Positions 19,571-29,360 of a stretch of 64,000 bases of DNA are shown one piece after another. Under the pieces are notes generated by a model. The model saw only the letters and a program-made list of their open reading frames with translations, did not search any database and had not been told where the DNA came from. Each line of letters starts with the position of its first letter. Position 1 is the stretch's first letter. Both the position numbers and the translations under genes were made by a program. The stretch comes from Lachnospiraceae bacterium (GTDB lineage Bacteria > Bacillota > Clostridia > Lachnospirales > Lachnospiraceae), in NCBI GenBank assembly GCA_014804425.1, contig JAAUZV010000002.1, forward strand, positions 77,308 through 141,307, given 5' to 3'.

Positions 19571-20119
19571 ATGATGAATATTTATGATTTTAATGTAGAA
19601 AATGCTGCCGGTGTTGAGGTATCGTTAAAGGACTATGCGGGACAGGTAATTTTGATAATCAACTCTGCGACAGAGTGTGGTTTTACTCCGCAATATGACA
19701 ATCTGCAGGATCTCTTTGAAAAATATGGCAGTGATGGTTTCGTTATTCTTGATTTCCCTTGCAATCAGTTCGGACATCAGGCGCCCGGCAGTAATGAGGA
19801 AATTGTCAGCTTTTGTGACTCCAGATATGGTATTACATTTCCGATTTTTTCAAAGATTGAAGTGAATGGAGAGAATGAGAGTCCGCTCTATACTTTTCTG
19901 AAATCCAAAAAGGGATTTGCCGGTTTTGATCCGGAACATCCCCTGACACCAATGATGGAAAGCGTGTTGAGCAGGACTGCTCCGAATTATTTGCAAAGCA
20001 GCGATATTAAATGGAATTTCACCAAATTTCTGATTGACAGGGACGGAAATGTGGTAGAACGTTTTGAGCCGACGGCTGACATGGCTGAAGTGGAAGAAAA
20101 GATTGCAAACTTATTATAG
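19571..20119 (+). CDS. Glutathione peroxidase family protein (Cys type)
   Basis: 'NSATECGFTPQYDNLQDLFEKYG', 'ILDFPCNQFGHQAPGSNEEI', 'IKWNFTKFLIDRDGNVVERFEP'. Confidence 0.95.
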   Translation: MMNIYDFNVENAAGVEVSLKDYAGQVILIINSATECGFTPQYDNLQDLFEKYGSDGFVILDFPCNQFGHQAPGSNEEIVSFCDSRYGITFPIFSKIEVNGENESPLYTFLKSKKGFAGFDPEHPLTPMMESVLSRTAPNYLQSSDIKWNFTKFLIDRDGNVVERFEPTADMAEVEEKIANLL

Positions 20120-20133
20120 GAATCGATTGGAGG

Positions 20134-20409
20134 ATGATGATGGAATACACTTATAAGACACAGGATACCTGTTCCACTGAAATAAAACTCAATATTGATG
20201 GAAATGTGGTCACAAATATTTCTTTTACAGGAGGATGCAATGGAAACCTGAAAGCGATACCTCTGCTTGTAGACGGATGGACGGTGGAAGAAATTGAGAA
20301 AAAACTGTCGGGCGTGATTTGCGGACGAAGACCGACTTCCTGCGCGGATCAGCTTGCCAAAGCTTGCAGGGCGGCATATGAAGAACAAAGAGAGGTGGGA
20401 CAGGCATGA
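20134..20409 (+). CDS. TSCPD domain protein (TIGR03905-like)
   Basis: 'YKTQDTCSTEIKLNIDGNVVTNISFTGGCNGNLKAIPLLVDGW...CGRRPTSCADQLAKA'. Confidence 0.8.
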   Translation: MMMEYTYKTQDTCSTEIKLNIDGNVVTNISFTGGCNGNLKAIPLLVDGWTVEEIEKKLSGVICGRRPTSCADQLAKACRAAYEEQREVGQA

Positions 20410-20813
20410 AAATAGAAGTAAGATATTACACAAGATCGGGAAATACAAAAAAGCTGGCGGATGCGATTGCAAAAGCGGTAGGAGCAGAGGCAAAGACGGT
20501 GGAAGAGCCGCTTCGGGAAGACGTTGATATCCTCTTTCTTGGCAGTTCTGTCTATGCGTATGGGGTAGATGACAATATTAAAAAATTTATTTCTAACATC
20601 GATGTAACAGTGGGGAAAGTTGTAAACTTTAGTACAGCAGCTTTAATAAAATCCACATATAAGCAGGTGGGAAAGCTCCTTGCGGAAAAAGGAATTGTGC
20701 AGGCAAAAGAAGAATTCTACTGCAAAGGGTCTTTTGGTCCCATTCATAAAGGAAAACCGGATGAAAAGGACTGCGAGGCTGCTGCGGCATTTGCCAAAAA
20801 GATCATATCGTGA
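20406..20813 (+). CDS. Flavodoxin family protein
   Basis: 'IEVRYYTRSGNTKKLADAIAKAVG' FMN-binding P-loop; 4-nt overlap with the upstream gene. Confidence 0.88.
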   Translation: MKIEVRYYTRSGNTKKLADAIAKAVGAEAKTVEEPLREDVDILFLGSSVYAYGVDDNIKKFISNIDVTVGKVVNFSTAALIKSTYKQVGKLLAEKGIVQAKEEFYCKGSFGPIHKGKPDEKDCEAAAAFAKKIIS

Positions 20814-20837
20814 TAAATTGTGTAGCATAAAAATGGT

Positions 20838-21293
20838 ATGAGGAGTTATGATACTATGCCAAACAACAAATACGACAGCTTAAAACTTGAAAATCAGTTA
20901 TGTTTTCCGCTCTATGCCTGTTCCAAAGAAGTGATAAGGAGATATAAACCGTATCTTGACAAGCTGGACCTGACATATACCCAGTATATCGCAATGATGG
21001 TCATGTGGGAGAAAAAGGAGGTAACAGTCAAGGAGCTTGGGAAATGCCTTTATCTGGATTCCGGTACGCTTACTCCTGTGCTGAAAAAGCTGGAGGAAAA
21101 AAATTATGTGGTACGGAACCGCTCCAAAGCAGATGAACGGAATCTGATCGTTTCCATTACACAGGAAGGCGAGGACTTAAAGGAGCAGGCTGTTGAGATA
21201 CCGGTGAGCCTGGGAGCCTGTGTTAATGTGGAACCGCAGGAGGCGCAGCAATTATACCGGCTTTTGTATAAGCTGCTTGACGGGTTATCTTAA
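20838..21293 (+). CDS. MarR family transcriptional regulator (OhrR-like)
   Basis: 'LENQLCFPLYACSKEVIRRYKPYLDKLDLTYTQYIAMMVMWE...LDSGTLTPVLKKLEEKNYVVRNRSKADERNLIVSIT'; conserved N-terminal Cys of OhrR type. Confidence 0.92.
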   Translation: MRSYDTMPNNKYDSLKLENQLCFPLYACSKEVIRRYKPYLDKLDLTYTQYIAMMVMWEKKEVTVKELGKCLYLDSGTLTPVLKKLEEKNYVVRNRSKADERNLIVSITQEGEDLKEQAVEIPVSLGACVNVEPQEAQQLYRLLYKLLDGLS

Positions 21294-21333
21294 CACGGAA
21301 AAGGAATTGTAATATGAAAATTCAGGAGGAAAC

Positions 21334-21879
21334 ATGATGAGTATTTTTGATTTTACAGTACAAACACAGGATGGAAATGCAGTATCGCTTTCCGAGTATC
21401 AAGGGAAAGTGCTTTTGATCGTCAATACCGCTACAGGATGTGGATTTACACCACAGTATGATGCTCTGCAGGATTTATATGAGCTTCACCAGAAGGACGG
21501 GCTTGAGATCCTGGACTTCCCATGCAATCAGTTTGCCGATCAGGCTCCCGGTAGTGATGAGGAGATCCATTCCTTCTGCACCGGCCGCTACGGGATCACT
21601 TTCCCGCAGTTTTCCAAAGTTGAGGTGCTGGGCGAAAATGCCAGCCCGCTATTTCAATATCTTTCTGACCATACTTCCTTTGACGGTTTTGGCAAGAGTC
21701 CGATGACGCTGATACTGAAAGGCGTTGTCAAGAAGATGGATAAGGATTATAAAAACAACGGCAACATCAAGTGGAATTTTACAAAATTTCTGATTGACCG
21801 TGAAGGGAAGATCGTTGCCCGGTTTGAGCCGACGGAGTCCATGGAACATGTAAAAAAGAAAGTGGAGGAGATTTTGTAA
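21334..21879 (+). CDS. Glutathione peroxidase family protein (second paralogue)
   Basis: 'NTATGCGFTPQYDALQDLYE', 'ILDFPCNQFADQAPGSDEEI', 'IKWNFTKFLIDREGKIVARFEP'. Confidence 0.95.
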   Translation: MMSIFDFTVQTQDGNAVSLSEYQGKVLLIVNTATGCGFTPQYDALQDLYELHQKDGLEILDFPCNQFADQAPGSDEEIHSFCTGRYGITFPQFSKVEVLGENASPLFQYLSDHTSFDGFGKSPMTLILKGVVKKMDKDYKNNGNIKWNFTKFLIDREGKIVARFEPTESMEHVKKKVEEIL

Positions 21880-21881
21880 AT

Positions 21882-21937
21882 AAAACAGCTATTGAAATGC
21901 GGATTCCGTGAGGAAGTGGATATCAATAGCTGTTTTT
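21882..21937 (+). terminator. Terminator after the redox cluster
   Basis: AAAACAGCTATTGA ... TCAATAGCTGTTTTT. Confidence 0.8.
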
Positions 21938-21945
21938 GGTGCTTT

Positions 21946-22407
21946 CTAATTTAATAGATAGATGGATAAGTTTAAGTAGCCTGCAAAAGTTACCCACAGT
22001 AGATAGGGAACCATCAGATATCCGGCAGGTTTTGATATTTCATAGAACAAAATGGTTGTTTTGAGGATCAGCAGCCATAACAGAACAAGCCAGATAAATG
22101 CAAACAGGTATAGCTCTAAATTAAAAAAGATAATTGACCAGAAAAAGTTAAATATAAGCTGAATGCCATATGTGGTTAGGGCATGATCGTTTGGCTTTCC
22201 GGATGTAAGTACCAGATAGGATGCAATTCCCATAAGGACATACAGAATTGTCCACACAACCGGAAACAGCCAGCCTGGCGGAGCCAGACCCGGTTTTGTG
22301 ATTGATTGAAAGGTTTCCATACTATTTCGTGTCAATAGCGCAGAAAGACTGCCGACGGCAAGCGGTATGGCAATACAGGTAATTAAATTTTTCCATTGAA
22401 TTTTCAA
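21946..22407 (-). CDS. tspO: TspO/MBR family protein (tryptophan-rich sensory protein)
   Basis: 'SITKPGLAPPGWLFPVVWTILYVLMGIASYLV', 'FFWSIIFFNLE' signature. Confidence 0.93.
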   Translation of the reverse strand: MKIQWKNLITCIAIPLAVGSLSALLTRNSMETFQSITKPGLAPPGWLFPVVWTILYVLMGIASYLVLTSGKPNDHALTTYGIQLIFNFFWSIIFFNLELYLFAFIWLVLLWLLILKTTILFYEISKPAGYLMVPYLLWVTFAGYLNLSIYLLN

Positions 22408-22531
22408 AAAGCATCACCCTCTACTACCAATATGATGTGACTTGCTTTTTTATTCCATATGATATTGTTTCTATTGTTGTGTATCATGTTAATATGGTGT
22501 ATGATAATGTGCGGAGCCGGAGAGTCGTGTA

Positions 22532-22571
22532 GGGTATCATGTCGATAGACATGATACCCGCCCGAATGGGC
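22532..22571 (+). promoter_or_regulatory. Perfect 12-bp palindrome plus adjacent GC hairpin upstream of the aldo/keto reductase
   Basis: GGGTATCATGTC-GATA-GACATGATACCC followed by GCCC-GAAT-GGGC. Confidence 0.5.
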
Positions 22572-22605
22572 GGCTTGTGAAATAAAGAAACCTTGGAGGA
22601 TAGAA

Positions 22606-23781
22606 ATGAAATATAGACCTGACCGATATGGCAATCAAATTTCCCAATTGGGTTACGGCTGCATGAGATTCAGCAGAAAGGGAAATAGCATCGACTTTGA
22701 AAAAGCTGAGAAGGAAGTTCTTCTTGCAATCGAAAAAGGTGTCAATTATTTTGATACCGCATACATTTATCCGGGCAGTGAGGAATGCCTTGGAAAGATT
22801 CTTTACAAAAACAAGTGCCGTGAAAAGGTGTATATTGCCACCAAGCTCCCGCAGTACATCATACGTTCCTCTGCGGCGATTGACAAAACCTTTAACGAGG
22901 AGCTATCCCGTCTTCGCACAGACTATATTGATTACTATCTGATGCATATGTTTACGGATTATGCAGAATGGGAGCATCTTAAGGCTCTGGGAATTGAGGA
23001 TTGGATCAAAAGGCAGAAAGCGGAAGGTCGTATTCGTAACCTCGGTTTTTCCTACCATGGTGAAACGGAAATGTTCCTGAAAATTCTGAATGCTTATGAT
23101 TGGGACTTCTGCCAGATACAGTATAACTATCTGGATGAGCATACCCAGGCGGGAAAGAAGGGACTTCAGGCAGCGGCAGAGAAGGGGATTCCGGTTATCA
23201 TTATGGAGCCTCTTCGCGGCGGCAAGCTGGTCAATCTTCCGGATAAAGCGAAGGAGGTGCTTGCCTCGGACAGCAAGGGCTATTCGCCTGCTGAGCTGGG
23301 ACTGCGCTGGCTGTGGAATCAGCCGGAGGTCACCTGTGTGCTTTCCGGTATGAATTCTGAGGATATGGTGAATGAAAATATACGTATCGCATCCGAGGCA
23401 GAACCGGGGCATTTTACAGAAGAAGATATGGAGATCATTGAACGGATCAAGCAGATCATTCGTGAACGGGAAAAAGTAGGCTGTACGGGCTGCCGATATT
23501 GTATGCCCTGTCCAAAGGGTGTGGATATTCCGGGCAATTTCTACTATTATAATCTGATGTATATGGAGAAGAAAACCTCAGCACGCTTTGAGTTTGCCCA
23601 GAACATGGGGATGCGGAAGGAACCCGGTTTTGCATCACAATGCATTGGCTGCGGCAAATGTGAAAAACATTGTCCTCAGCATATCAATATTCGTGAAAAA
23701 CTAAAGGAGGCGGATCATGACCTCAGGCCTCTGCCTTATAAAATCGGTATCCATGCAGCGCGCAAGTTTATCATTCGATAA
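22606..23781 (+). CDS. Aldo/keto reductase with C-terminal 4Fe-4S domain
   Basis: 'YRPDRYGNQISQLGYGCMRF' AKR start; Cys motifs 'CTGCRYCMPCPKGVDIP' and 'CIGCGKCEKHCPQHINI'. Confidence 0.93.
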   Translation: MKYRPDRYGNQISQLGYGCMRFSRKGNSIDFEKAEKEVLLAIEKGVNYFDTAYIYPGSEECLGKILYKNKCREKVYIATKLPQYIIRSSAAIDKTFNEELSRLRTDYIDYYLMHMFTDYAEWEHLKALGIEDWIKRQKAEGRIRNLGFSYHGETEMFLKILNAYDWDFCQIQYNYLDEHTQAGKKGLQAAAEKGIPVIIMEPLRGGKLVNLPDKAKEVLASDSKGYSPAELGLRWLWNQPEVTCVLSGMNSEDMVNENIRIASEAEPGHFTEEDMEIIERIKQIIREREKVGCTGCRYCMPCPKGVDIPGNFYYYNLMYMEKKTSARFEFAQNMGMRKEPGFASQCIGCGKCEKHCPQHINIREKLKEADHDLRPLPYKIGIHAARKFIIR

Positions 23782-23796
23782 AGCGAAAGGGTGATC

Positions 23797-25467
23797 ATGA
23801 ATCGAAAAAAGCAGAGGATGCGAATCATTGCGGCGACATTCCTTATCGTTTGTATCGCAGCCTGCGGAAAGCAGACGGATACCGATCGCGAAACAGTACC
23901 GGAATATGGAAATGTAGATGTGGAAGATGGTGCGGAGACGGAAGCCGGAACAGAAGAAGCGGCAGGAGAAGATGCCGCGGATACGGTAGAAGATACCGCA
24001 ACAGCGGGGGATGAAGCGACTGATGTGATGGAAGGTACTGCAGATACAGAGGAACCGGAAGCGGTAATCACGGTATATGTATCAGAAGATATCGAGTATA
24101 GCGATGAGGTCATACCTGTACAGTATGCGGATGATCTGTCCATGCTGGATGATATGAAATATACGAACAGCACTTATGCTTATCAGGATGGTAACGTGTA
24201 TTATCGCAGGTATCATGAAGATTCCTATGAGGAAGCAGCTTTATGGGCAATGTACAATTCCCAACCGATTCCGGGAGCCAAAAAGGAGATTGTCTGTATG
24301 GATTCTGACGGAGCGGAAACAGAGCTGTTTACGGATGAGGGCTATGGTGATATTTATCTGGTCAATGGCCGGTTTTACATGACAGACGGGGTAAACATGG
24401 AGGACTATATGGGTCTGCAGTTGTATTCCGTGGATATGCAGGGAAATAACCGGATTGATTATGGAAACGGAAAGATTCTCGCGATCGACAGAGAGAGAAA
24501 TGTGATGGTTTTGCAAATGTGGGAGGAGGAAGGCAGCAGCTATTGGGATCGTACCCGATACTATGCGATGAACTACGAAACAGGAGAAACGGAACCAATC
24601 AATTTTGATGACAGCCATATTCGTGTGGAAGCCTATCAGGATGGATGGCTTTATTATACAAAATACGATAAGGATGATGCAGCTGTTCATATGCTGTGTG
24701 CGGTTTCCTTAGAGGGGGAGCAGAGAGAGATCCTGGCACTTACCTCGAATTACAATATTTACAATGAAGATCAGTCCCCTTTTGCTGATGAATACATATT
24801 GCATGTGGAGGTAGATGAGGACAGGATCTATTTTCTATACGGCGGGTATGCCGGAAGTGCCGGTATGTTTCAAGGCGGATTATTGATCAGTGTCAGGCTG
24901 GATGGTACAGATTATAGGGCAGTCATGATTCCGGAGGATTTTTTTTATCTGAGTCATAACAATGGAAAAACAATGATTTATTTTCCGCGTTATTTCTTTC
25001 CGGATGAAGCAGATTCTTTTCAAGAGCATAATATGTGGGCATGGGACATGGATGCCAATACATGCTGTTTTACGGATTTTCCCGAACGAATCTTAAGAGA
25101 CTATGATTTGCAAACGAGGAGAATGCTGTGGTATTATCCGGCAGAAAAAGGCGTTTTGTGCGAATGGAGTCTCTATGGAGAGAATCCTCAAACGAATATT
25201 TATGCTCTGCCTGACGATTCCGGCACAATTGTGAGGGTTGCCACGGATTTGGGAGATTGTATCTCAAAATGGGAGGATGAGGAGACAGATTGGATAAGAT
25301 ATAGGGATTTGTATTATGCGGATGGATTCTTATATTTTACCATAGAGTATAGTACTTACGACGAAACCGCTTCTATCGGCTGGCGGGATGGCTATCGCAG
25401 ACTGCGCTCGGAAGTATACCGGCTGAAAACGGGGGAGAGTACAGCTAACATGCTTTATTCGTATTAA
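23797..25467 (+). CDS. Lipoprotein with acidic linker and repeated beta-propeller-like (DUF5050-like) domain
   Basis: Lipobox 'IAACG', long E/D/A/T-rich linker, repeats such as 'GNVYYRRYHED', 'DGWLYYTKYDKDDAAVHMLCAVSLEG'. Confidence 0.6.
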   Translation: MNRKKQRMRIIAATFLIVCIAACGKQTDTDRETVPEYGNVDVEDGAETEAGTEEAAGEDAADTVEDTATAGDEATDVMEGTADTEEPEAVITVYVSEDIEYSDEVIPVQYADDLSMLDDMKYTNSTYAYQDGNVYYRRYHEDSYEEAALWAMYNSQPIPGAKKEIVCMDSDGAETELFTDEGYGDIYLVNGRFYMTDGVNMEDYMGLQLYSVDMQGNNRIDYGNGKILAIDRERNVMVLQMWEEEGSSYWDRTRYYAMNYETGETEPINFDDSHIRVEAYQDGWLYYTKYDKDDAAVHMLCAVSLEGEQREILALTSNYNIYNEDQSPFADEYILHVEVDEDRIYFLYGGYAGSAGMFQGGLLISVRLDGTDYRAVMIPEDFFYLSHNNGKTMIYFPRYFFPDEADSFQEHNMWAWDMDANTCCFTDFPERILRDYDLQTRRMLWYYPAEKGVLCEWSLYGENPQTNIYALPDDSGTIVRVATDLGDCISKWEDEETDWIRYRDLYYADGFLYFTIEYSTYDETASIGWRDGYRRLRSEVYRLKTGESTANMLYSY

Positions 25468-25478
25468 GGAATGAGATC

Positions 25479-25500
25479 GGGCTGCACGTGCGTGCAGCCC
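25479..25500. terminator. Convergent (bidirectional) terminator-like hairpin
   Basis: GGGCTGCAC-gtgc-GTGCAGCCC between convergent genes. Confidence 0.6.
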
Positions 25501-25505
25501 TTATC

Positions 25506-26333
25506 TTATTTTTCTGACAGTGCGGAGTCAGAAATGGCATTTATAAAGATCGCGTTGAATTTTTCCAGCTGGTCATACATGATCCCGTGCCCGCTGTCGG
25601 ATAAGGTGATGAGTTTGGAACCGCAGATGCACTTGTGCTGTATTTCAGCAAGTTCATTGGAGACGATCACATCCTGAGCACCGTGGATGATATCGGTGGG
25701 GACATGGACGCAGGGGAGATCTTTTCGACAGTCCTCATCACGAAGCGAGATCGCGCACTTGACCGTTCCGATGCCGGATGCGGACAATGCGATGCTTCGG
25801 AACCAGTCAACAACGGCGTCAGAATGCGGACATGCAAGAAGCTGTTTGCTGAAGTTTTGACAAAGCTGCGGCCTGTCGGTTTCGGCAAGGCAGATCAGAT
25901 CATTCACTTCCTGCATGGTTTTTCCGTATGGAAAGCCGGGACGTTTTGTAAAGCACGGGGCAGCGGCGGAAAGCAGGATGAGTCTGCATACGCCGAATCC
26001 GTTGTAGCGATTCATATATCGTAAAGCGATCGCTCCGCCCATGGAAAACCCAACTAAAATGAAGTTTTTCAGGCGAAGGCGACGGACGATCTGAAACAGA
26101 TCGGCAGACATTTGATCATAAGAATATCCGCATGCAGGCGTATCCGACCTGCCAAAGCCTCTTAAATCCACTGTAATTACGCGGTATCCGCAATCCGTAA
26201 GCAGATTGACCTGATATTCAAAAATCTGATGGGACAGCGGCCATCCGTGAAGGAGAAGGACGGTCTGTTTTCCATGCGGACAATAGTCATAGACGGCAAT
26301 TTTTACGCCGTCGGTCGAGGGGATATAAAACAT
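25506..26333 (-). CDS. Alpha/beta hydrolase
   Basis: 'LLLHGWPLSHQIFEYQVNLLTDCGYRVITVDLRGFGRSD', nucleophile elbow 'GFSMGG', 'SDSGHG'. Confidence 0.93.
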   Translation of the reverse strand: MFYIPSTDGVKIAVYDYCPHGKQTVLLLHGWPLSHQIFEYQVNLLTDCGYRVITVDLRGFGRSDTPACGYSYDQMSADLFQIVRRLRLKNFILVGFSMGGAIALRYMNRYNGFGVCRLILLSAAAPCFTKRPGFPYGKTMQEVNDLICLAETDRPQLCQNFSKQLLACPHSDAVVDWFRSIALSASGIGTVKCAISLRDEDCRKDLPCVHVPTDIIHGAQDVIVSNELAEIQHKCICGSKLITLSDSGHGIMYDQLEKFNAIFINAISDSALSEK

Positions 26334-26499
26334 AAATTTCCTCGTTATCAGACTTTTTTTATTTTATGCGCTTGGAAGCAGAAACGTGATTGTGCTATGA
26401 TAAGTATTGATAAGAGAAGAATTGAAGGGCAGGAAAACGCATGCAAATTCAGATCAGGAACGCAAAAAAGGAAGAAATCGGATAAGGAGAATCATCACT

Positions 26500-27338
26500 T
26501 GCAGAATTCATTCATTTTACAAAATATTGACGGGATTCCTTACAAAATGAAGGAGCCGTTTGATTTTAGTTTTTTAAGCCGGTACGGGAAGGTGTTTCAA
26601 GTATTTGACGATCAGGATTCAGGCAATATTTGTTTTGGGACGGAGAAAGACGGCGAACGATACTTTGTGAAATTTGCGGGAGCTCCGACGGAGGCATATA
26701 CCGGAACGCGGGAGGATGCGATTGAACGCCTGCGATCGGCATTGCCTGTCTACGAGAAACTGAAGCATGAAAAACTCATTGAATTTGTTCGGGCGGAGGA
26801 GATTGCCGGTGGGTTTGCAATGATCTTCAAATGGGCAGAAGGAGATTGTATGGGCAGAATGTATCCGGCAGAGCACCGCACCTTTATGCAGATGCCGGTG
26901 GAGGAGAGAATGATTGTATTTTGCGATGTTCTTGACTTTCTGGCATATGTTGCGGCAAGCGGATATGTGGCAGTTGATTTTTATGACGGCAGTGTGATGT
27001 ATGATCCCGCCAAACACTGTACAACGGTCTGTGATATTGATTTTTTTAGAAATATGCCATGTGTCAATGACATGGGGCGGATGTGGGGCAGTTCGCTTTT
27101 TCAGGCGCCTGAGGAATATCAGTTCGGAGCGGAGATTGACGAGATTACGAACGTTTATACCGCCGGCGCCATGGCGTTTGCGCTGTTTGGCAATTATGAG
27201 CGCATCCGCGAGGCGTGGCAGCTTTCGGATGAAAGCTTTGAGGTTGCGAAAAAGGCGGTCAGCGACAACAGGAAAGATCGTTATCGGTCCATCAAAGAGC
27301 TTGCGGAAGCATGGAAGCGGACGGTTGAAAAAATTTAA
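26500..27338 (+). CDS. Divergent serine/threonine protein kinase-like protein
   Basis: Kinase-like fold 'ERYFVKFAG', 'VAVDFYDGSVMYD', 'CDIDFF', 'DEITNVYTAGAMAFALFG'. Start uncertain (TTG at ~26500). Confidence 0.7.
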
Positions 27339-27462
27339 AAAATGAATTTAAGCATATAGATTATTTCAAATTTCTGCTATAATAGAAACGATGGACAAGG
27401 GTCTTATATGTCTGATTTGATACGGCGCAAGGAGCCGGTCATATAAAGGGGGAACGAGGGAC

Positions 27463-29187
27463 ATGATAAAAAGAAAAACGAGGGGAATCGGTATTCGAGC
27501 CAAAATCCTATTTCCGACGAGCGTGGCGATCATATTGCTGTGTGCGGTGATGGGCTTTAATTCCTATCAACGTACAAAAGAGGGATTGGTCGAGATGGGC
27601 GTCGAGGAAGCGCAGATGGCGGCAGTCATTTCCACAAGAGTGATCGATGCGGAACTGGTGGCAGAAATGTCGGCGGAGACACAGAATAGTGAGGAAGTGA
27701 ACGCCCTGCTGCAGACAATGTTGGAATTGAAGCAGAGCTGCGGGATCAAATATCTGTACACCCTATATACGGACGGAAATAGAGTATACTACGGAATTGA
27801 TGCGGACAATACGGACAGAAAAAATGCTTATGGCGTTGTCTTTGAGTCGTCCTATCAGGAACTGAAATCCGTTTTTGACGGTAACATGTATGTACAGGAC
27901 TATATTGATTCTACGGATGACGGCGATCTGATTTCGGCGTATATGCCTTTGACAGACACAAGCGGGAAGGTCGTGGCAATTGTCGGCTGTGATTATGATG
28001 CGGCGGGCGTGGTGGAGCGCTTGCAAATGGCATTGACGCGGGTGATACAGATTTCGCTGATCTGTATGGTCATTGCGCTGGTAGTTCTGAATCTCATGGT
28101 CGGCAAAGTGATCAGGAGACTGCGTAAGGTAGACGACAAAATATATGAATTGGTACATAGCGAGGGGGATCTGACAAAGACATTAGATGTTCATACCGGC
28201 GATGAGATGGAAATGATCGCGGAAAATGTCAACAAGCTGCTTCAGCATATACGGGAGATCATGCTGAATATCTCTGCAAATTCGCAGCAGTTAAAAGAAT
28301 CTTCGCGTACGGTATCAAACAAATTGTCTCACGCGGAAGAGGAAGTCACGGATGTTTCCTCTGTGATGGAAGAGATGTGTGCGGCAATGGAGGAATCCAG
28401 CGCGTCGTTAGACCGGGTCAATGAGTCGATCCGGCAGATTTTTGAATCCATAGAGAGTATTGACGGACAGGCGGAAGAAGGAAGAATCTCTTCTGACGGG
28501 ATCATGAAGACCGCTTCGGAAATATATCGGCGTGCAGTAGAAGAAAAGCAGGAGGCGATGAATCAGGTTGCCGAGATGGCGGGAGAGGTTCAACAGAAAA
28601 TAGAAAAATCCAAGGATGTAGAAAAAATCAGAGAACTGACAACGAATATTATCAGCATTACCGAAGCAACCAATCTTTTAGCGTTAAATGCGAGCATTGA
28701 AGCTGCGCGGGCGGGAGAAGCAGGCAAAGGATTTGCGGTTGTTGCGGACGAGATCGGAAAGCTGGCATCTAATTCCGCGGCTTCTGCAACAGAGATACAG
28801 AACGTGACAAGTGATGTGATCCGGACAGTGGATGAGTTGGCAGCGGAAGCGGAAGAAATGATCAAATTCATGAACACGACTGCGGTCGGCGGCTATGAAA
28901 AGCTGTTGGAGACCAGTGAGAGCTATCAGAGTAACGTTGGGGATATGAATGTGATGATGCAGCGCTTTGCGAGCGAAAGCGAGCAGTTGAAGCTAAATAT
29001 GGACGCGATCAGGGAAGCGTTGAGAGAAGTGAAGAACGCGGTAAATGAGAGTGCGATAGGGGTAACCAATGTAACGGAAACGGCAGTGAGACTGACGAGT
29101 GATGTGAGCGATATAGGAGAAGAAGCGGCTTCCAATTTGGAGATCGTCGAAAGATTGAACGGCGAAGTAGGCAAATTCAAATTATAA
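27463..29187 (+). CDS. Methyl-accepting chemotaxis protein
   Basis: '[35 protein letters not shown]' signalling tip, HAMP and extracellular sensor domain. Confidence 0.96.
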   Translation: MIKRKTRGIGIRAKILFPTSVAIILLCAVMGFNSYQRTKEGLVEMGVEEAQMAAVISTRVIDAELVAEMSAETQNSEEVNALLQTMLELKQSCGIKYLYTLYTDGNRVYYGIDADNTDRKNAYGVVFESSYQELKSVFDGNMYVQDYIDSTDDGDLISAYMPLTDTSGKVVAIVGCDYDAAGVVERLQMALTRVIQISLICMVIALVVLNLMVGKVIRRLRKVDDKIYELVHSEGDLTKTLDVHTGDEMEMIAENVNKLLQHIREIMLNISANSQQLKESSRTVSNKLSHAEEEVTDVSSVMEEMCAAMEESSASLDRVNESIRQIFESIESIDGQAEEGRISSDGIMKTASEIYRRAVEEKQEAMNQVAEMAGEVQQKIEKSKDVEKIRELTTNIISITEATNLLALNASIEAARAGEAGKGFAVVADEIGKLASNSAASATEIQNVTSDVIRTVDELAAEAEEMIKFMNTTAVGGYEKLLETSESYQSNVGDMNVMMQRFASESEQLKLNMDAIREALREVKNAVNESAIGVTNVTETAVRLTSDVSDIGEEAASNLEIVERLNGEVGKFKL

Positions 29188-29223
29188 GCGGGGGTATCTT
29201 TGGCACGTAATAAGTGATACTGC

Positions 29224-29268
29224 AAGGACATTTCTCTTGCGATAAAATGCAGAGAAATGTCCTTTTTT
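29224..29268 (+). terminator. Terminator after chemoreceptor gene
   Basis: AAGGACATTTCTCT ... AGAGAAATGTCCTTTTTT. Confidence 0.85.
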
Positions 29269-29360
29269 CAGGTTTATTACTTTACAAAGAGATGTTCAAG
29301 CTGCCGATATAATACATGGAAGCCGACAAGAATCTTTGCAAAGAAATTGAGGTGTCAAAA

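Noticed and set aside
19571-21879. Selenocysteine-type glutathione peroxidases
   Set aside because: Both proteins have Cys codons at the catalytic site (TECGFT, TGCGFT) and no in-frame TGA there.
27379-27462. c-di-GMP riboswitch before the chemoreceptor
   Set aside because: Leader is too short and lacks the GEMM motif; only a simple hairpin is visible.
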